Position numbers and translations under genes: made by a program. DNA of 45,673 bases from Bacteroidales bacterium UBA5833. Lineage in GTDB: Bacteria > Bacteroidota > Bacteroidia > Bacteroidales > Lentimicrobiaceae. Shown piece by piece: positions 9,656 through 18,104 of the stretch. The stretch is from NCBI GenBank assembly GCA_002433025.1, contig DJGZ01000011.1, forward strand, positions 29,649-75,321, in the 5' to 3' direction. A model generated the notes under the pieces. It was not told the origin of the DNA. It was given only the letters and a program-made list of their open reading frames with translations, and did not search any database. How positions within the stretch are numbered: position 1 is the first letter of the stretch; each line of letters opens with the position of its first letter.

Positions 9656-10306
9656 ATGAATATAAAAGTTGCCATTGTTGATGACCACCGCATTGTAAGA
9701 GACGGCCTGAAGGCAATTCTCAGGGGAATGAACGGTTATGAGATTGTGTATGAGGCCGCTGATGGCGCCCGGTTGAAATCTATCCCGCAGAATATTGCAC
9801 CCGACCTGGTTTTACTCGATATCGGGCTTCCCGATGTTTCGGGTCTCGATCTGATTGAATTTATCAAGCAACAGCTGGGCAGCAGAATTCTGGTGCTGAC
9901 GGCAGAAATGGATGAAGAGATTATCTGTACCTCACTGGAGCGGGGAGCGGATGGTTTTATGAACAAAGACGCGTCGGGCGATGAGCTTCTCCGCGCCATG
10001 GATGCAGTAGTTCAGGGAGAACCATACTTTGGACAGAACCTGTCATCGGTGATTTACCGCAGCTATAAACGGAAAATCAATGAGCTGAAAAATATCTATG
10101 GAATGCCGGCCCTTACCGATCGCGAAAGAGAGATTATCCAGGCGCTGGGCGACGGCCTCAGCTTCAAGGAAATCGGGGCCAGGCTTTTCATCAGCCCGAG
10201 AACCGTGGAAAATCACAAAACCAACATCCTTGAAAAACTCGGACTGAAAAACACCATTGAACTTGTCAAATACGCCATCAGGCACAAAATTATCCTGCTT
10301 GAATAA
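9656..10306 (+). CDS. LuxR/NarL-type response regulator
   Basis: DNA-binding response regulator of 216 residues. The receiver domain (1-120) has the acidic pair near residue 10 (VDDH), phospho-acceptor Asp55 in LLDIGLPD, and the conserved Thr and Lys (VLTAE, NKDAS). The C-terminal LuxR helix-turn-helix is at about 150-210 (LTDREREIIQALGDGLSFKE and TVENHKTNI). It lies 46 bases after the TPR histidine kinase and is probably in the same transcript. It is expected to be phosphorylated by that kinase and to activate or repress genes. No matching operator could be identified by reading. Confidence 0.94.
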   Translation: MNIKVAIVDDHRIVRDGLKAILRGMNGYEIVYEAADGARLKSIPQNIAPDLVLLDIGLPDVSGLDLIEFIKQQLGSRILVLTAEMDEEIICTSLERGADGFMNKDASGDELLRAMDAVVQGEPYFGQNLSSVIYRSYKRKINELKNIYGMPALTDREREIIQALGDGLSFKEIGARLFISPRTVENHKTNILEKLGLKNTIELVKYAIRHKIILLE

Positions 10307-10365
10307 AAAAAGCCAGGCGCTCCTGTCCGGAATGCATGGCTTCATAAACGGATTTCCCGTAAATC

Positions 10366-10872
10366 CTAGTTCAGTCCCAGCCGCTCGGCTTCAGCCGGCT
10401 CCTGCTTTTTAAGGAGCTCATATTGCGTATATTGGGTAATAATGTTGAATGAGGCAATCAGGGCAGCCAGCCCGGGATCTGATTTTGCATAATGAATACG
10501 GGCATCGTTCTGAGTCCTGCCCCAACCCGGATTCTTCGATATGCCAATCATTTTAGAACCCAGCTGGGCCGAGGCCGATTTCTGATCGCTTTCGGGCATC
10601 TCTGCCCGCATGGCTCCCAGCGGCAACAACCTGGAAATCACCGACGCTTTCAGCGTTTCAACTTTTTCTTTTAATGCGGCATCCGGTTCGGGCTTTTCGC
10701 CAACCAGTCCGTCAAGTTCTGTAATGCAATCATCATAAATGGCGTACACTGCTTCCGCCCATTCAAGTGAGTTTAGCTTTTTCATCTTTTTCTCCTGATT
10801 TTTGTTGGTTTGACCATTGTTGCAGCCGGCAAAAAATACCATCAGGGCTACTGTAATGATTAATTGTTTCAT
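10366..10872 (-). CDS. Putative lipoprotein of unknown function
   Basis: 168-residue protein with an N-terminal lipoprotein signal. The hydrophobic core ends at FFAGC, so Cys16 is the predicted lipidated residue. The mature part begins with an Asn/Lys/Gln-rich linker and is mainly charged and helical, with no motif I recognise. It converges on the response regulator gene and has its own -7 box at 10908-10915. It could be a regulatory target of the neighbouring two-component system, but nothing in the sequence shows this. Confidence 0.72.
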   Translation of the reverse strand: MKQLIITVALMVFFAGCNNGQTNKNQEKKMKKLNSLEWAEAVYAIYDDCITELDGLVGEKPEPDAALKEKVETLKASVISRLLPLGAMRAEMPESDQKSASAQLGSKMIGISKNPGWGRTQNDARIHYAKSDPGLAALIASFNIITQYTQYELLKKQEPAEAERLGLN

Positions 10873-10907
10873 AACGCGTGGTTTTGGGGGTGAATTAATC
10901 TGATAAG

Positions 10908-10915
10908 CAAACCTA
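10908..10915 (-). promoter_or_regulatory. Lipoprotein gene -7 promoter box
   Basis: The minus strand reads TAGGTTTG, a perfect TAnnTTTG match, 36 bases before the lipoprotein start. No good -33 element is visible. Confidence 0.45.
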
Positions 10916-11156
10916 CAACCTTAAAATACACGTGTTGATGGGTGATTCTCCCTATAAACCATAAGGAAAATCTTTCATTTTAACATGATCACGGACGAAT
11001 CTGATGAAAACGGTTATAATTTAGCATGCAGGTTCTTGCGTCTGAAAGCTATTGTTAACGCATAACCAGCATGTATACATTTGTTTACCTGTCATTTACC
11101 TTATAATAGTAAGAAATGCCTGGTCAACAGTCATCCGGTATAAAAACATATGAACG

Positions 11157-12659
11157 ATGAAAAACAGTCTTTTAATCCTGATTATAGTCATGCTCTGTGC
11201 AACAGGCAATGTTATGGGGCAGTGGGAACCTCAAACGGTAATCAATCAGCGCGCCATCAGCAATCAATTCGTTTCGGATGCCGACGGAAACCTCGATCCT
11301 GCCGACGTGATGCAGCTGAACCGCATTTTACAGGAAACTGAGCAGGCAACAGGTGTGCAGTTTGCCATTGTGATCGTGAACGAAATCAGTGAAAAATGGG
11401 ATATCATGAGTTTCGGGGTTGAGTTGTTCAATCATTGGGGGCTGGGACAACGCGAAAAAAACAACGGGCTGATGCTGCTGATTGTGATGAACACCCGCGA
11501 ATGGCGCTTTTTCAGCGGATATGGCGTAGAGGGCCAGTTGCCCGATGCTTTGCTCATCAGGCTGGGCAACAACCATATAGTGCCGGCGTTCAGGGATAAT
11601 CAGTATGGCAAAGGCCTTACAGAGGTAAGTGAAAAAATCAGGAAAATCCTGATTGACAGGGACAAAGAGGCCGCAGTTGCCTACCACATGAAGTATGAAC
11701 CCTGGTGGGATACCTTTCAACTGACACTGTGGCTGGTCTGGCTTGCGATAATGGGAATTGCCCTGTATTCGGATCAGAGGAAAAAGAAAAAGCAGCCCAA
11801 AGCGCCTGAAACGAAGAGCGTGTTTAAAACGGAGTTGAATGCAGCGGGAGTGATGGTGCTTGCACCTGACAAACCGGCAAAAACCGTGGTTTGGGGACAC
11901 GACAGGCTGACCCGCTTTGTTTCGCTCTATTTTATGGCCGGCATTGTACCCGGAATGGCATCCTATTATGATGAAGTATTCAGCAACCCGGTGGGCAATG
12001 CATTTATCGGAATGTACATTTACCTGCTGCTGCTTTCGGTGATCGTGCAGTACAAAATCAACAAAAATGCGAACCAGGTGTCGGCCGATGGCCCTTCACG
12101 TTTCCTGAACCTCAGCGGGGCCAACAATGCAATGATTCTCAGAATTTTACTATTTCCGATGGCTTTTCTGCCCTATTATTTTCTCTATAAAAAGCGTTTG
12201 AACCGGTTAAAAGACCAGGCAATAGATTGCGGGCAGTGCAGCCTGAAAGCCCGCCCCCTGCAGCGTGAGGTATATCCTGAATACCTTTCTCCCGCCGAGC
12301 TTGTTGAGATAAAGGAAAAGAGCCGCGACACCCGGCTTTACCAATGTGATGAAGGACACATCACCAAAATCCTTTTTGAAGGCAAACTTGCTCCGGCCTT
12401 CAGGATGTGTCAGAAGTGCAAAACGCTTACCATGGTCAAAACCGGGGAGGAAACCCTGGTATCTGCAACATACACCTCACAGGGCAACGGCCGGCGCGAG
12501 TTTACCTGCAGGCACTGCGGGGCGAAGATGCTTGTTCCGTTTGTTATTCCCGTTAAGCAGCGAAGCAGCCCTGGGTCAGGGTCCGGCTCTGGAGGATCGC
12601 GCGGGGGCTCATGGGGCGGAGGCCGCACGGGCGGAGGCGGCGCTGGAGGCCGGTGGTAA
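11157..12659 (+). CDS. TPM-domain membrane protein with Cys-pair motifs and Gly-rich tail
   Basis: 500-residue membrane protein. It has a signal peptide (1-21), a TPM domain (about 36-170; DADGNLDPADVMQLNRIL, then the GYGVEGQLPD segment), a membrane segment at about 187-204, further membrane segments near 255-300 and 325-343, and a cytosolic-type region with Cys pairs: CGQC (358-361), C397, CQKC (418-421) and CRHC (451-454). The end is Gly/Ser/Arg-rich (about 472-500) and finishes in Trp. TPM proteins (YgcG/TPM_phosphatase family) commonly end in a Gly-rich tail of this kind. The Cys pairs look like zinc ribbons, but zinc binding is inferred. Some TPM proteins are linked to photosystem II repair or phosphatase activity; the role in Bacteroidota is unknown. 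Confidence 0.85.
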   Translation: MKNSLLILIIVMLCATGNVMGQWEPQTVINQRAISNQFVSDADGNLDPADVMQLNRILQETEQATGVQFAIVIVNEISEKWDIMSFGVELFNHWGLGQREKNNGLMLLIVMNTREWRFFSGYGVEGQLPDALLIRLGNNHIVPAFRDNQYGKGLTEVSEKIRKILIDRDKEAAVAYHMKYEPWWDTFQLTLWLVWLAIMGIALYSDQRKKKKQPKAPETKSVFKTELNAAGVMVLAPDKPAKTVVWGHDRLTRFVSLYFMAGIVPGMASYYDEVFSNPVGNAFIGMYIYLLLLSVIVQYKINKNANQVSADGPSRFLNLSGANNAMILRILLFPMAFLPYYFLYKKRLNRLKDQAIDCGQCSLKARPLQREVYPEYLSPAELVEIKEKSRDTRLYQCDEGHITKILFEGKLAPAFRMCQKCKTLTMVKTGEETLVSATYTSQGNGRREFTCRHCGAKMLVPFVIPVKQRSSPGSGSGSGGSRGGSWGGGRTGGGGAGGRW

Positions 12660-13093
12660 TTAATTGCCGGCGCCATTACCCATATATTCCATATTCCAGG
12701 ATACATTTCAAGACAGCTTGCCCCTTGACTGCAGGCATTTTCATAAATTACAACCTGCCATTCCTTCCAGCCAACTGTAAGATTCCAAAACCCGGGCAAC
12801 AAGCTTCTACCCCGGCATTAAGGTCATCCATGCCACCCGGCAGTCCGCCATCACCAGGGCAAAGCCCTCACAAAATCCGTCAGCACCCACCCTGTCAGAT
12901 GGTTTGATCCCATTTGCTTAAAGCTTAACGGCGGTAGTTTTCGTTATTTCCCCTATATGAAATGGGGGTTTTAACTCATATGCCAGACCAACTCACGGCG
13001 GTAATTTAGCATCACTGATCCATCCTCTGTATGCCTCCCCTGCTTCTCACCCAAATAGTTTAACCGGTCAATGTTCAATCAAAAACAGATATT
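12660..13093 (+). other. 434-base gap without a recognisable gene
   Basis: Open frames here are shadows with low-complexity Pro/Arg-rich translations. A 9-base direct repeat (ACGGCGGTA) occurs at about 12929 and 12996, flanking a stretch with CCCC/GGGG pairing too weak to call a terminator. I see no clear TAnnTTTG box before the ORF at 13094. Confidence 0.5.
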
Positions 13094-13246
13094 ATGAACC
13101 AGATTTATCAGATTCTTCACTCAATCAGGCGGGTTTTGAGCCTGCCCTCCATGATCTTCGGCACAGCCAGAAGTGTAAAACGTGATGCCGGAATGGTTTC
13201 AAAAGCCTTCAAAAAGAAGGAAAAAAATCCATCGGAAAACAAATAA
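13094..13246 (+). CDS. Small 50-residue ORF of unknown function
   Basis: ATG at 13094, TAA at 13244-13246. The predicted protein is basic: an amphipathic/hydrophobic N-terminal half (IYQILHSIRRVLSLPSMIFG) and a Lys-rich C-terminal half (SKAFKKKEKNPSENK). It follows an A-rich leader typical of Bacteroidota starts. It overlaps the upstream extension of the next ORF (from 13182) in another frame, so only one of those two stretches is likely coding. I favour this ORF because the extension translates to an improbable Lys/Arg-rich peptide. The downstream gene would then start at 13272, 25 bases after this stop, as in an operon. The protein might be membrane-associated. Confidence 0.5.
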   Translation: MNQIYQILHSIRRVLSLPSMIFGTARSVKRDAGMVSKAFKKKEKNPSENK

Positions 13247-13271
13247 TTGGTCAACAGTTAAAAAAGCAGCA

Positions 13272-14597
13272 ATGGAAGATTTCAGAAAAGTAATTCAGGA
13301 AGCCTCAGGCTATCTGCGCAAAGCGGAGAACAACATGTTTAGCGGTAAAAATCAGGAGGCTGTAGAGCTTCTGATCAGCGCAGATGAGTATACCGAAAAG
13401 GCTGCGCAACAGAATCCCGAAGATTATCAGGTAAAATCGCTCAGGCAGAAGATTGAAAAAATCCGCAAGGATCTTGAGCGTAAAGGTATTTCAACCCGTC
13501 CGGGAAGTGGAAACGGGCTGCCTTTTGAGGTGGAAGCTCAGCTGGGACACATCCGCGAAAGTGTACTCACTAAAAATCTGGAAAGGGCCAAAAGAGAGCT
13601 GGATCTTTTTCATACAAAATTTGCCGGCTCCTATACCAACATCCCGCAGTTACATGAACTTCAGGCTGCGATTGCGGGTCTTGAAAAAGAAGCGGAAGCA
13701 GATGCAGCCCTAAAATCGGCAGCAAACCAGTCCCGCGCCGAAGTACTGCAGCAGAACGAGGCCCTTTGCCGGAAGTGGGAAGACGAATTCAGAAGCATTC
13801 CTTACTTTAACGGTACAGCCCGCAATGTACCGGGCCTGCTTCTGGAAAAGCAGTATTACCAGAAGGCCAGGGAAACTGTGGAGCGTTATTCGACCGAAGT
13901 ATTTCAGGCTGAAAAATCAATTACCCTTGAGAGTCTTGCCCGCGATGTATCGCAGCGCATCCACGATTTTGAGGCCAATATGGCTGAGACACTGGCTGAG
14001 ATGGCCGGAGAAATTACCGAATCCATTGAGGAGAGCATAGATATGCTGAATCATGACACTGCCTGGCTCCATCAGCCGGAGCTGAAGCCGCACTTTACGG
14101 GCAGGCGCGAACTGGAGTCTTTTGAAGCGCGCATCGATGAAATTGCCCGGCTCTTTGATAAGCAGGACCCGCCATTTGAAAAACTAAAGCATACCTACGC
14201 CCGGCTTCAGAGCATGAATGATGAGCGCAAAACTGCACGCAGCAAACGCATTCACTTAAGGCCGGCCGTTCTCGATGGCCCGGATGCCGCAGACGCAGTG
14301 AAAGCTGCAGAATCAGCGCTTCAGCAAAACCAACCCGGAATCAAAATTCTGAAGGCTGCGGTTGTAAAACCCTGGGAGAACAAGCATTCCGAAAACTGGC
14401 TCGACAATACGAGAACACAATGGGTGGTAAGAAAATACCAGGAAACCGTGGCTGAACTTGCTGCGCAGTTTGATGACGGTTCCTGCCGCCTATATTGCAT
14501 GAATGTTGAACGCGACATAAATGCTGACGGATCATTTGGCAAAATTACCAGCCATGTGATGTACGATGAGGTGATCGCTTACGAAAACATCTCCTGA
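13272..14597 (+). CDS. Coiled-coil protein of unknown function
   Basis: 441-residue soluble protein, almost entirely alpha-helical and rich in Glu, Lys, Ala and Gln, with no signal peptide or membrane segment. The N-terminal 100 residues resemble a helical-hairpin or TPR-like unit (YLRKAENN, then AVELLISADEY). Several heptad-like stretches follow. The C-terminal 80 residues are more globular (PWENKHSENWLDNTRTQWVV). No family is recognised. The open frame extends to an ATG at 13182, but that stretch overlaps the small ORF 13094-13246, so ATG 13272 is preferred. It probably shares a transcript with the small ORF and is likely a cytoplasmic structural or scaffold protein. Confidence 0.72.
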   Translation: MEDFRKVIQEASGYLRKAENNMFSGKNQEAVELLISADEYTEKAAQQNPEDYQVKSLRQKIEKIRKDLERKGISTRPGSGNGLPFEVEAQLGHIRESVLTKNLERAKRELDLFHTKFAGSYTNIPQLHELQAAIAGLEKEAEADAALKSAANQSRAEVLQQNEALCRKWEDEFRSIPYFNGTARNVPGLLLEKQYYQKARETVERYSTEVFQAEKSITLESLARDVSQRIHDFEANMAETLAEMAGEITESIEESIDMLNHDTAWLHQPELKPHFTGRRELESFEARIDEIARLFDKQDPPFEKLKHTYARLQSMNDERKTARSKRIHLRPAVLDGPDAADAVKAAESALQQNQPGIKILKAAVVKPWENKHSENWLDNTRTQWVVRKYQETVAELAAQFDDGSCRLYCMNVERDINADGSFGKITSHVMYDEVIAYENIS

Positions 14598-14693
14598 CCT
14601 TGTACTATAGCAGCAACCGTCAGGGCAGCTTTTTACAAATCGCTGAGACGGAATTTATTCAGGTACTTCAAAAAACGGATAACAATAGCCTTT

Positions 14694-14758
14694 CCCGTGG
14701 TTGGTGCCCTGCCTGTTGCTGCTGCTTTTCTGGTATTCCGGCACCAACCCGGGACGGG
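14694..14758. repeat. Strong long-range inverted repeat in the 14598-14902 gap
   Basis: GGTTGGTGCC (14699-14708) and GGCACCAACC (14740-14749) form a perfect 10-bp stem around a 31-base loop. The stem continues with CCCGT (14694-14698) against ACGGG (14754-14758), with CGGG (14750-14753) bulged out on the right, giving 15 bp in total. No T-tract follows, so it is not a standard terminator. It lies 145 bases before the beta-helix gene and just upstream of a possible promoter, so it is an operator, attenuator or REP-like element candidate. Nothing else is evident in 14598-14902. Confidence 0.75.
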
Positions 14759-14760
14759 CA

Positions 14761-14788
14761 TTGCCAATAAAGCGGACGTATAATTTTT
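14761..14788 (+). promoter_or_regulatory. Possible promoter of the secreted-protein cluster
   Basis: TTG at 14761-14763, a 17-base spacer, then TAATTTTT at 14781-14788 (one mismatch from TAnnTTTG). It predicts a leader of about 110 bases before ATG 14903. Confidence 0.35.
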
Positions 14789-14902
14789 CGTGCAGCCGCG
14801 GCAAACTCAGATTATTAAAATGCACGGATAAAGCTTTCTCAAAAACATCACACAGATTGACAAAAAAACAGCAACCAATTAACCAAACAAAAAGTAGCAG
14901 CA

Positions 14903-16330
14903 ATGAAAAAATTAAGAACCGCTTTTGTACTGGCCGTTTCAATTGCACTGGCCATTCCTGTTTCGGCACAAACCGGAAACCTGAAAGATGTAAGGAAAAA
15001 CGTGCCCGCAACAAAAAAATTAACCGAGGTTCAGAAAGACACGCCCGCGACAGGCAAGTCGTCTGAAACAAAAACCGGAAGTACAGCAACCCCTCAGCCC
15101 GGAGGCAAAAAGGTCTTATTTGTTTCGAATGTTTCGGGCAGCAACAGAAACGATGGCAGCAAATCTGCCCCCTTTAAAAACATCGATAAAGCAATCAATG
15201 TGGCACAGCCTGGCACTGAAATATGGATAGCAGGCGGGGTGTATATGGGTACGCTGAATGTTGGCTTTATAGAAAGTGACAAGCCTGTTAAGCTTTATGG
15301 CAGTTTTGATGAAGAATTTGGGGTACAGAACCTTGCCCTTCATCCCACCGTAATTCAGCCTGACAACGAGAGCGCGCGGTCAACGCGCAAAGCGGTACTT
15401 AAATTTACCAGGGATGTAGCGGGAACTGTTATCGATCATATTGTTTTCGACGGAGGAGAGCGTAATGCCTACCATCCGACAGATGGAATAGTTGATGGCA
15501 TTGAAGGTGGCCGGCTGATGCCGCCAACGGAAAAGCCGAAGGATAAAAACCCGACGGTAGGGGAGCCCCTGTTGCAGTTTGTAAGTGCCACCACCGGCGG
15601 TGATGTAACCATCCAGAACTGTGTATTTACCAATGGAGCCAGTTTTGCCCTTCAGGCCGGCCATCGCAGCGGAAAGTTTACAGTAAGGAACAATGTGTTT
15701 GCAGGAAACAAAATGGCGGCTGTCGAAATTTACGGAACCTGCGCCAGCACCGGCGGGCCCAACACCATGTCGAACTGCGGCGAAGTTGAAATCGCCAACA
15801 ATACCATTCTTTTTACCTGGAGCCGTCTTGCCGACTTTCTTGACATGGGCTACGGGATCAGAATTATGACCAGGTGTTCTTACAACATACACCACAACAT
15901 TGTCGGCGCTTCCATCCTGGCCGGAGTCGATCATACCCGGTTTAACAAGGATGAGTGGATCAAGGTTGACAACAACATCTTTTTTGTAAACAAGGACAAA
16001 GATTTTCATTACAGCCCGGCCAGTAATACCCGCCTGAGGATAGATGCATCCGACTTCGGCGATCTGGAGATTGCCAGTGTTGAAGGCAACAAAAATGAGA
16101 TTCCGGAAGGGCTGAAAGTAAACAAGGCCTACCTCGAAGGTTACCTGAATGCACGGTACAGCGAACAGACCGATTTCGACCGCAACTCTCCCGCCAACCA
16201 GTGGCGTGCAGCCCTGGGCATGAATATGCAGGGAACCATGAAATCAAGTGTTACAATGTTTGCCAATAAGTATCCATGGCGCGATGCCATAAGCTTATTC
16301 GGAAATGTAAGCGGGTATGGCGCCCAGTAA
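14903..16330 (+). CDS. Secreted right-handed beta-helix (pectate-lyase-like) protein
   Basis: 475 residues with a signal peptide (1-24, ending PVSAQ), a Lys/Thr-rich linker (about 25-70), and then a beta-helix region. VSNVSGSNRNDGSKSAPFKN followed by IDKAINVAQPGTEIWIAGG is the classic DUF1565-type opening of surface beta-helix proteins. Later parts show helix-rung patterns (VTIQNCVFTNGAS, FTVRNNVFAGN, VEIANNTILF, YNIHHNIVGA). No catalytic residues of a pectate lyase can be assigned, so enzymatic activity is not claimed. It is the first gene of a run of exported proteins up to 20919. No T9SS sorting domain is visible at its C-terminus. Confidence 0.85.
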   Translation: MKKLRTAFVLAVSIALAIPVSAQTGNLKDVRKNVPATKKLTEVQKDTPATGKSSETKTGSTATPQPGGKKVLFVSNVSGSNRNDGSKSAPFKNIDKAINVAQPGTEIWIAGGVYMGTLNVGFIESDKPVKLYGSFDEEFGVQNLALHPTVIQPDNESARSTRKAVLKFTRDVAGTVIDHIVFDGGERNAYHPTDGIVDGIEGGRLMPPTEKPKDKNPTVGEPLLQFVSATTGGDVTIQNCVFTNGASFALQAGHRSGKFTVRNNVFAGNKMAAVEIYGTCASTGGPNTMSNCGEVEIANNTILFTWSRLADFLDMGYGIRIMTRCSYNIHHNIVGASILAGVDHTRFNKDEWIKVDNNIFFVNKDKDFHYSPASNTRLRIDASDFGDLEIASVEGNKNEIPEGLKVNKAYLEGYLNARYSEQTDFDRNSPANQWRAALGMNMQGTMKSSVTMFANKYPWRDAISLFGNVSGYGAQ

Positions 16331-16354
16331 TTTCACACGTAAAAAATTAAAGTC

Positions 16355-17314
16355 ATGAAACGGTTTTTCACCCTATCCCTCCTGCTTTACGCCATTTACG
16401 GAATGGCGCAGTCTCCGGGAGAAATTGTGTTTTCTTCATCGCCCGTCGACCCGCTGAATCCGGCAAACCTGAAACAGTCGTTCACCACCGGTGAACATAT
16501 CTATGCCGTGGCTTACCTTCCGCAAACTGTTGGCGATTATTATTCCCATGTGGCTCCGGAAAAGAAGGTAAACCTTGAGTTGTTTCTCTATTCAGTGAAA
16601 CCTCCGCTTTATTCATACCAGACCCAGGACCGGGAAGAGCAGCTTACCTATGCCAATATTATACTTTCGGGCACGCTGAAGAATAACAAGTACCTTGTGG
16701 TTGACCTTGTCCCCGACCCGGCCACAACCAAAGTATACGCCAACCCGGAATTCACTTATAAGGTCTTCGGAAAAAAATGGGATGGGCCTGCCAGCTTCGC
16801 CGAAGTGCTTGCGTCGCTCGAAGACAGCGAAAATGTGATCAAAGTAGTGCTGAAATTGTATTATAATGATGCAGCCACCGGGAAGTTTACCCTTTCAGGC
16901 GGGAATTACGGAGTATATGCAGGCATGGCAAAACAGCTCAATGACGGTGCCGCCGATGCCGGGGCACGCAGTGCTGTATTTCCCAAAGCCGAGAAATCAG
17001 ACCAGGCCCTTGAAAGCAGGATGATTACAGCCCTGAAAAACTCAAATGACTGGAAAAACGGCAGACTGGACGCTACGGAAGTGCTTAGAATTGCCATTTA
17101 CGATAAAGACTGGTATATCCGGCGACATGAAATATCTGGAGCCATCCTGCACCGCTACATCAGGGCTGCCGTTGCCGTGAAAGGCAAAACAGGACAATGC
17201 GGATACTACATCGTTACTTACCAGGAGGATTATGCCGGCGGAAAATTCCAGCCCCTGAAATACGACGGAGCCGGCGACCGGCATGCAATAAGTTGTGAAA
17301 ACATCGGAAAATAA
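16355..17314 (+). CDS. Secreted protein of unknown function
   Basis: 319 residues with a signal peptide (1-18, ending YGMAQ) and no lipobox. The mature part has mixed beta/alpha character: LELFLYSV, KYLVVDLVPDP and VIKVVLKLYYND look like beta strands. The C-terminal third carries WYIRRHEISGAILHRYIRAA and two late Cys residues. No family is recognised. It starts 24 bases after the beta-helix gene and is followed 19 bases later by a lipoprotein gene, so it is almost certainly co-transcribed with them. A periplasmic or surface location is inferred. Confidence 0.75.
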   Translation: MKRFFTLSLLLYAIYGMAQSPGEIVFSSSPVDPLNPANLKQSFTTGEHIYAVAYLPQTVGDYYSHVAPEKKVNLELFLYSVKPPLYSYQTQDREEQLTYANIILSGTLKNNKYLVVDLVPDPATTKVYANPEFTYKVFGKKWDGPASFAEVLASLEDSENVIKVVLKLYYNDAATGKFTLSGGNYGVYAGMAKQLNDGAADAGARSAVFPKAEKSDQALESRMITALKNSNDWKNGRLDATEVLRIAIYDKDWYIRRHEISGAILHRYIRAAVAVKGKTGQCGYYIVTYQEDYAGGKFQPLKYDGAGDRHAISCENIGK

Positions 17315-17333
17315 ACGACAAAAGAACTAAGCT

Positions 17334-18047
17334 ATGAAGGCAACACAAATAATTTTAATCAGTCTGCTCATTTTTGCCGCGGCTTTGTCGTCGTGCAAAA
17401 AAGATAAGGATACTGATCCCGGTAACAAACCACCCGTTGAGAATCTTCCCCCCGATGATGATCCGGTAACCGGAACCATCAGCGGAGTCATAGCTGAAGC
17501 TTCATTCGATGAGCTGCAGGCACAATCTTCGGTAGGCATCAACCGCATTCCCCATACCCTGCCAAAATTCCTGGAGCTGCGCAATCAGATAGCGCATACG
17601 CCACAGGGTGCGGCAATGATGATACTGGTGGCCATGCGCATATACCAGCAATACCCAGTTGAGGGCATGAAATGCCTGACGGCAGCCTGTACCAGTCCGC
17701 TCATTGTCCCTTCGGGCGAAGCAGGCAATTTTGAAGGTTATGTGATGGGCAATGTGGCAGAACTTACCCGTAAACTGAAAGATCTCAGCTACCTGCCTTT
17801 CGTCTATTACCAGGGCGCCTCGCCGGCCAACCAGTACACCCCTGCAGCGCCTCCATATACTTCTGTGATGCAGGTTAATCAGTACAGCTATATGTCGTCC
17901 ACCGACGGGAGCACACGGATAAAAGTATTTATCCAAACACTGGGGGCCGACAGCCCCCGGCCGGTGGTGGTACGGAAGACAGGTGACCATTACAGGGTTA
18001 CAGAATACAGCTCACTATACCTGGCGCCAAAACCCCCGCTGAATTAG
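17334..18047 (+). CDS. Lipoprotein of unknown function
   Basis: 237 residues. The lipoprotein signal ends with AAALSSC, and the lipidated Cys is followed by KKDKDTD, a charged run typical of Bacteroidota surface-exposed lipoproteins. A Pro-rich linker follows (about residues 35-50). The rest has no recognised domain; it contains two Cys around residues 115-120 (KCLTAACTSP) that could form a disulfide. It is the third gene of the exported cluster, 19 bases after its neighbour. Confidence 0.75.
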   Translation: MKATQIILISLLIFAAALSSCKKDKDTDPGNKPPVENLPPDDDPVTGTISGVIAEASFDELQAQSSVGINRIPHTLPKFLELRNQIAHTPQGAAMMILVAMRIYQQYPVEGMKCLTAACTSPLIVPSGEAGNFEGYVMGNVAELTRKLKDLSYLPFVYYQGASPANQYTPAAPPYTSVMQVNQYSYMSSTDGSTRIKVFIQTLGADSPRPVVVRKTGDHYRVTEYSSLYLAPKPPLN

Positions 18048-18104
18048 CCACAAAGCAGCACAACCTTCACGATCACAGAATGTCCAATCCAAAATTATAA
18101 AACC

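Noticed and set aside
10307..10365. Terminator between the response regulator and the convergent lipoprotein gene
   Set aside because: The best pairing (AAGCCA with TGGCTT) is only 6 bp across a loop of about 20 bases and has no convincing U-run after it.
12611..12907. 98-codon plus-strand open frame after the TPM gene
   Set aside because: It overlaps the Gly-rich end of the TPM gene in another frame and is low-complexity Pro/Arg, a shadow of GC-rich repeat.
13182..13271. Longer N-terminus for the coiled-coil gene from ATG 13182
   Set aside because: It overlaps the small ORF 13094-13246 in a different frame, and the added peptide is an implausible Lys/Arg-rich stretch, so ATG 13272 is preferred.
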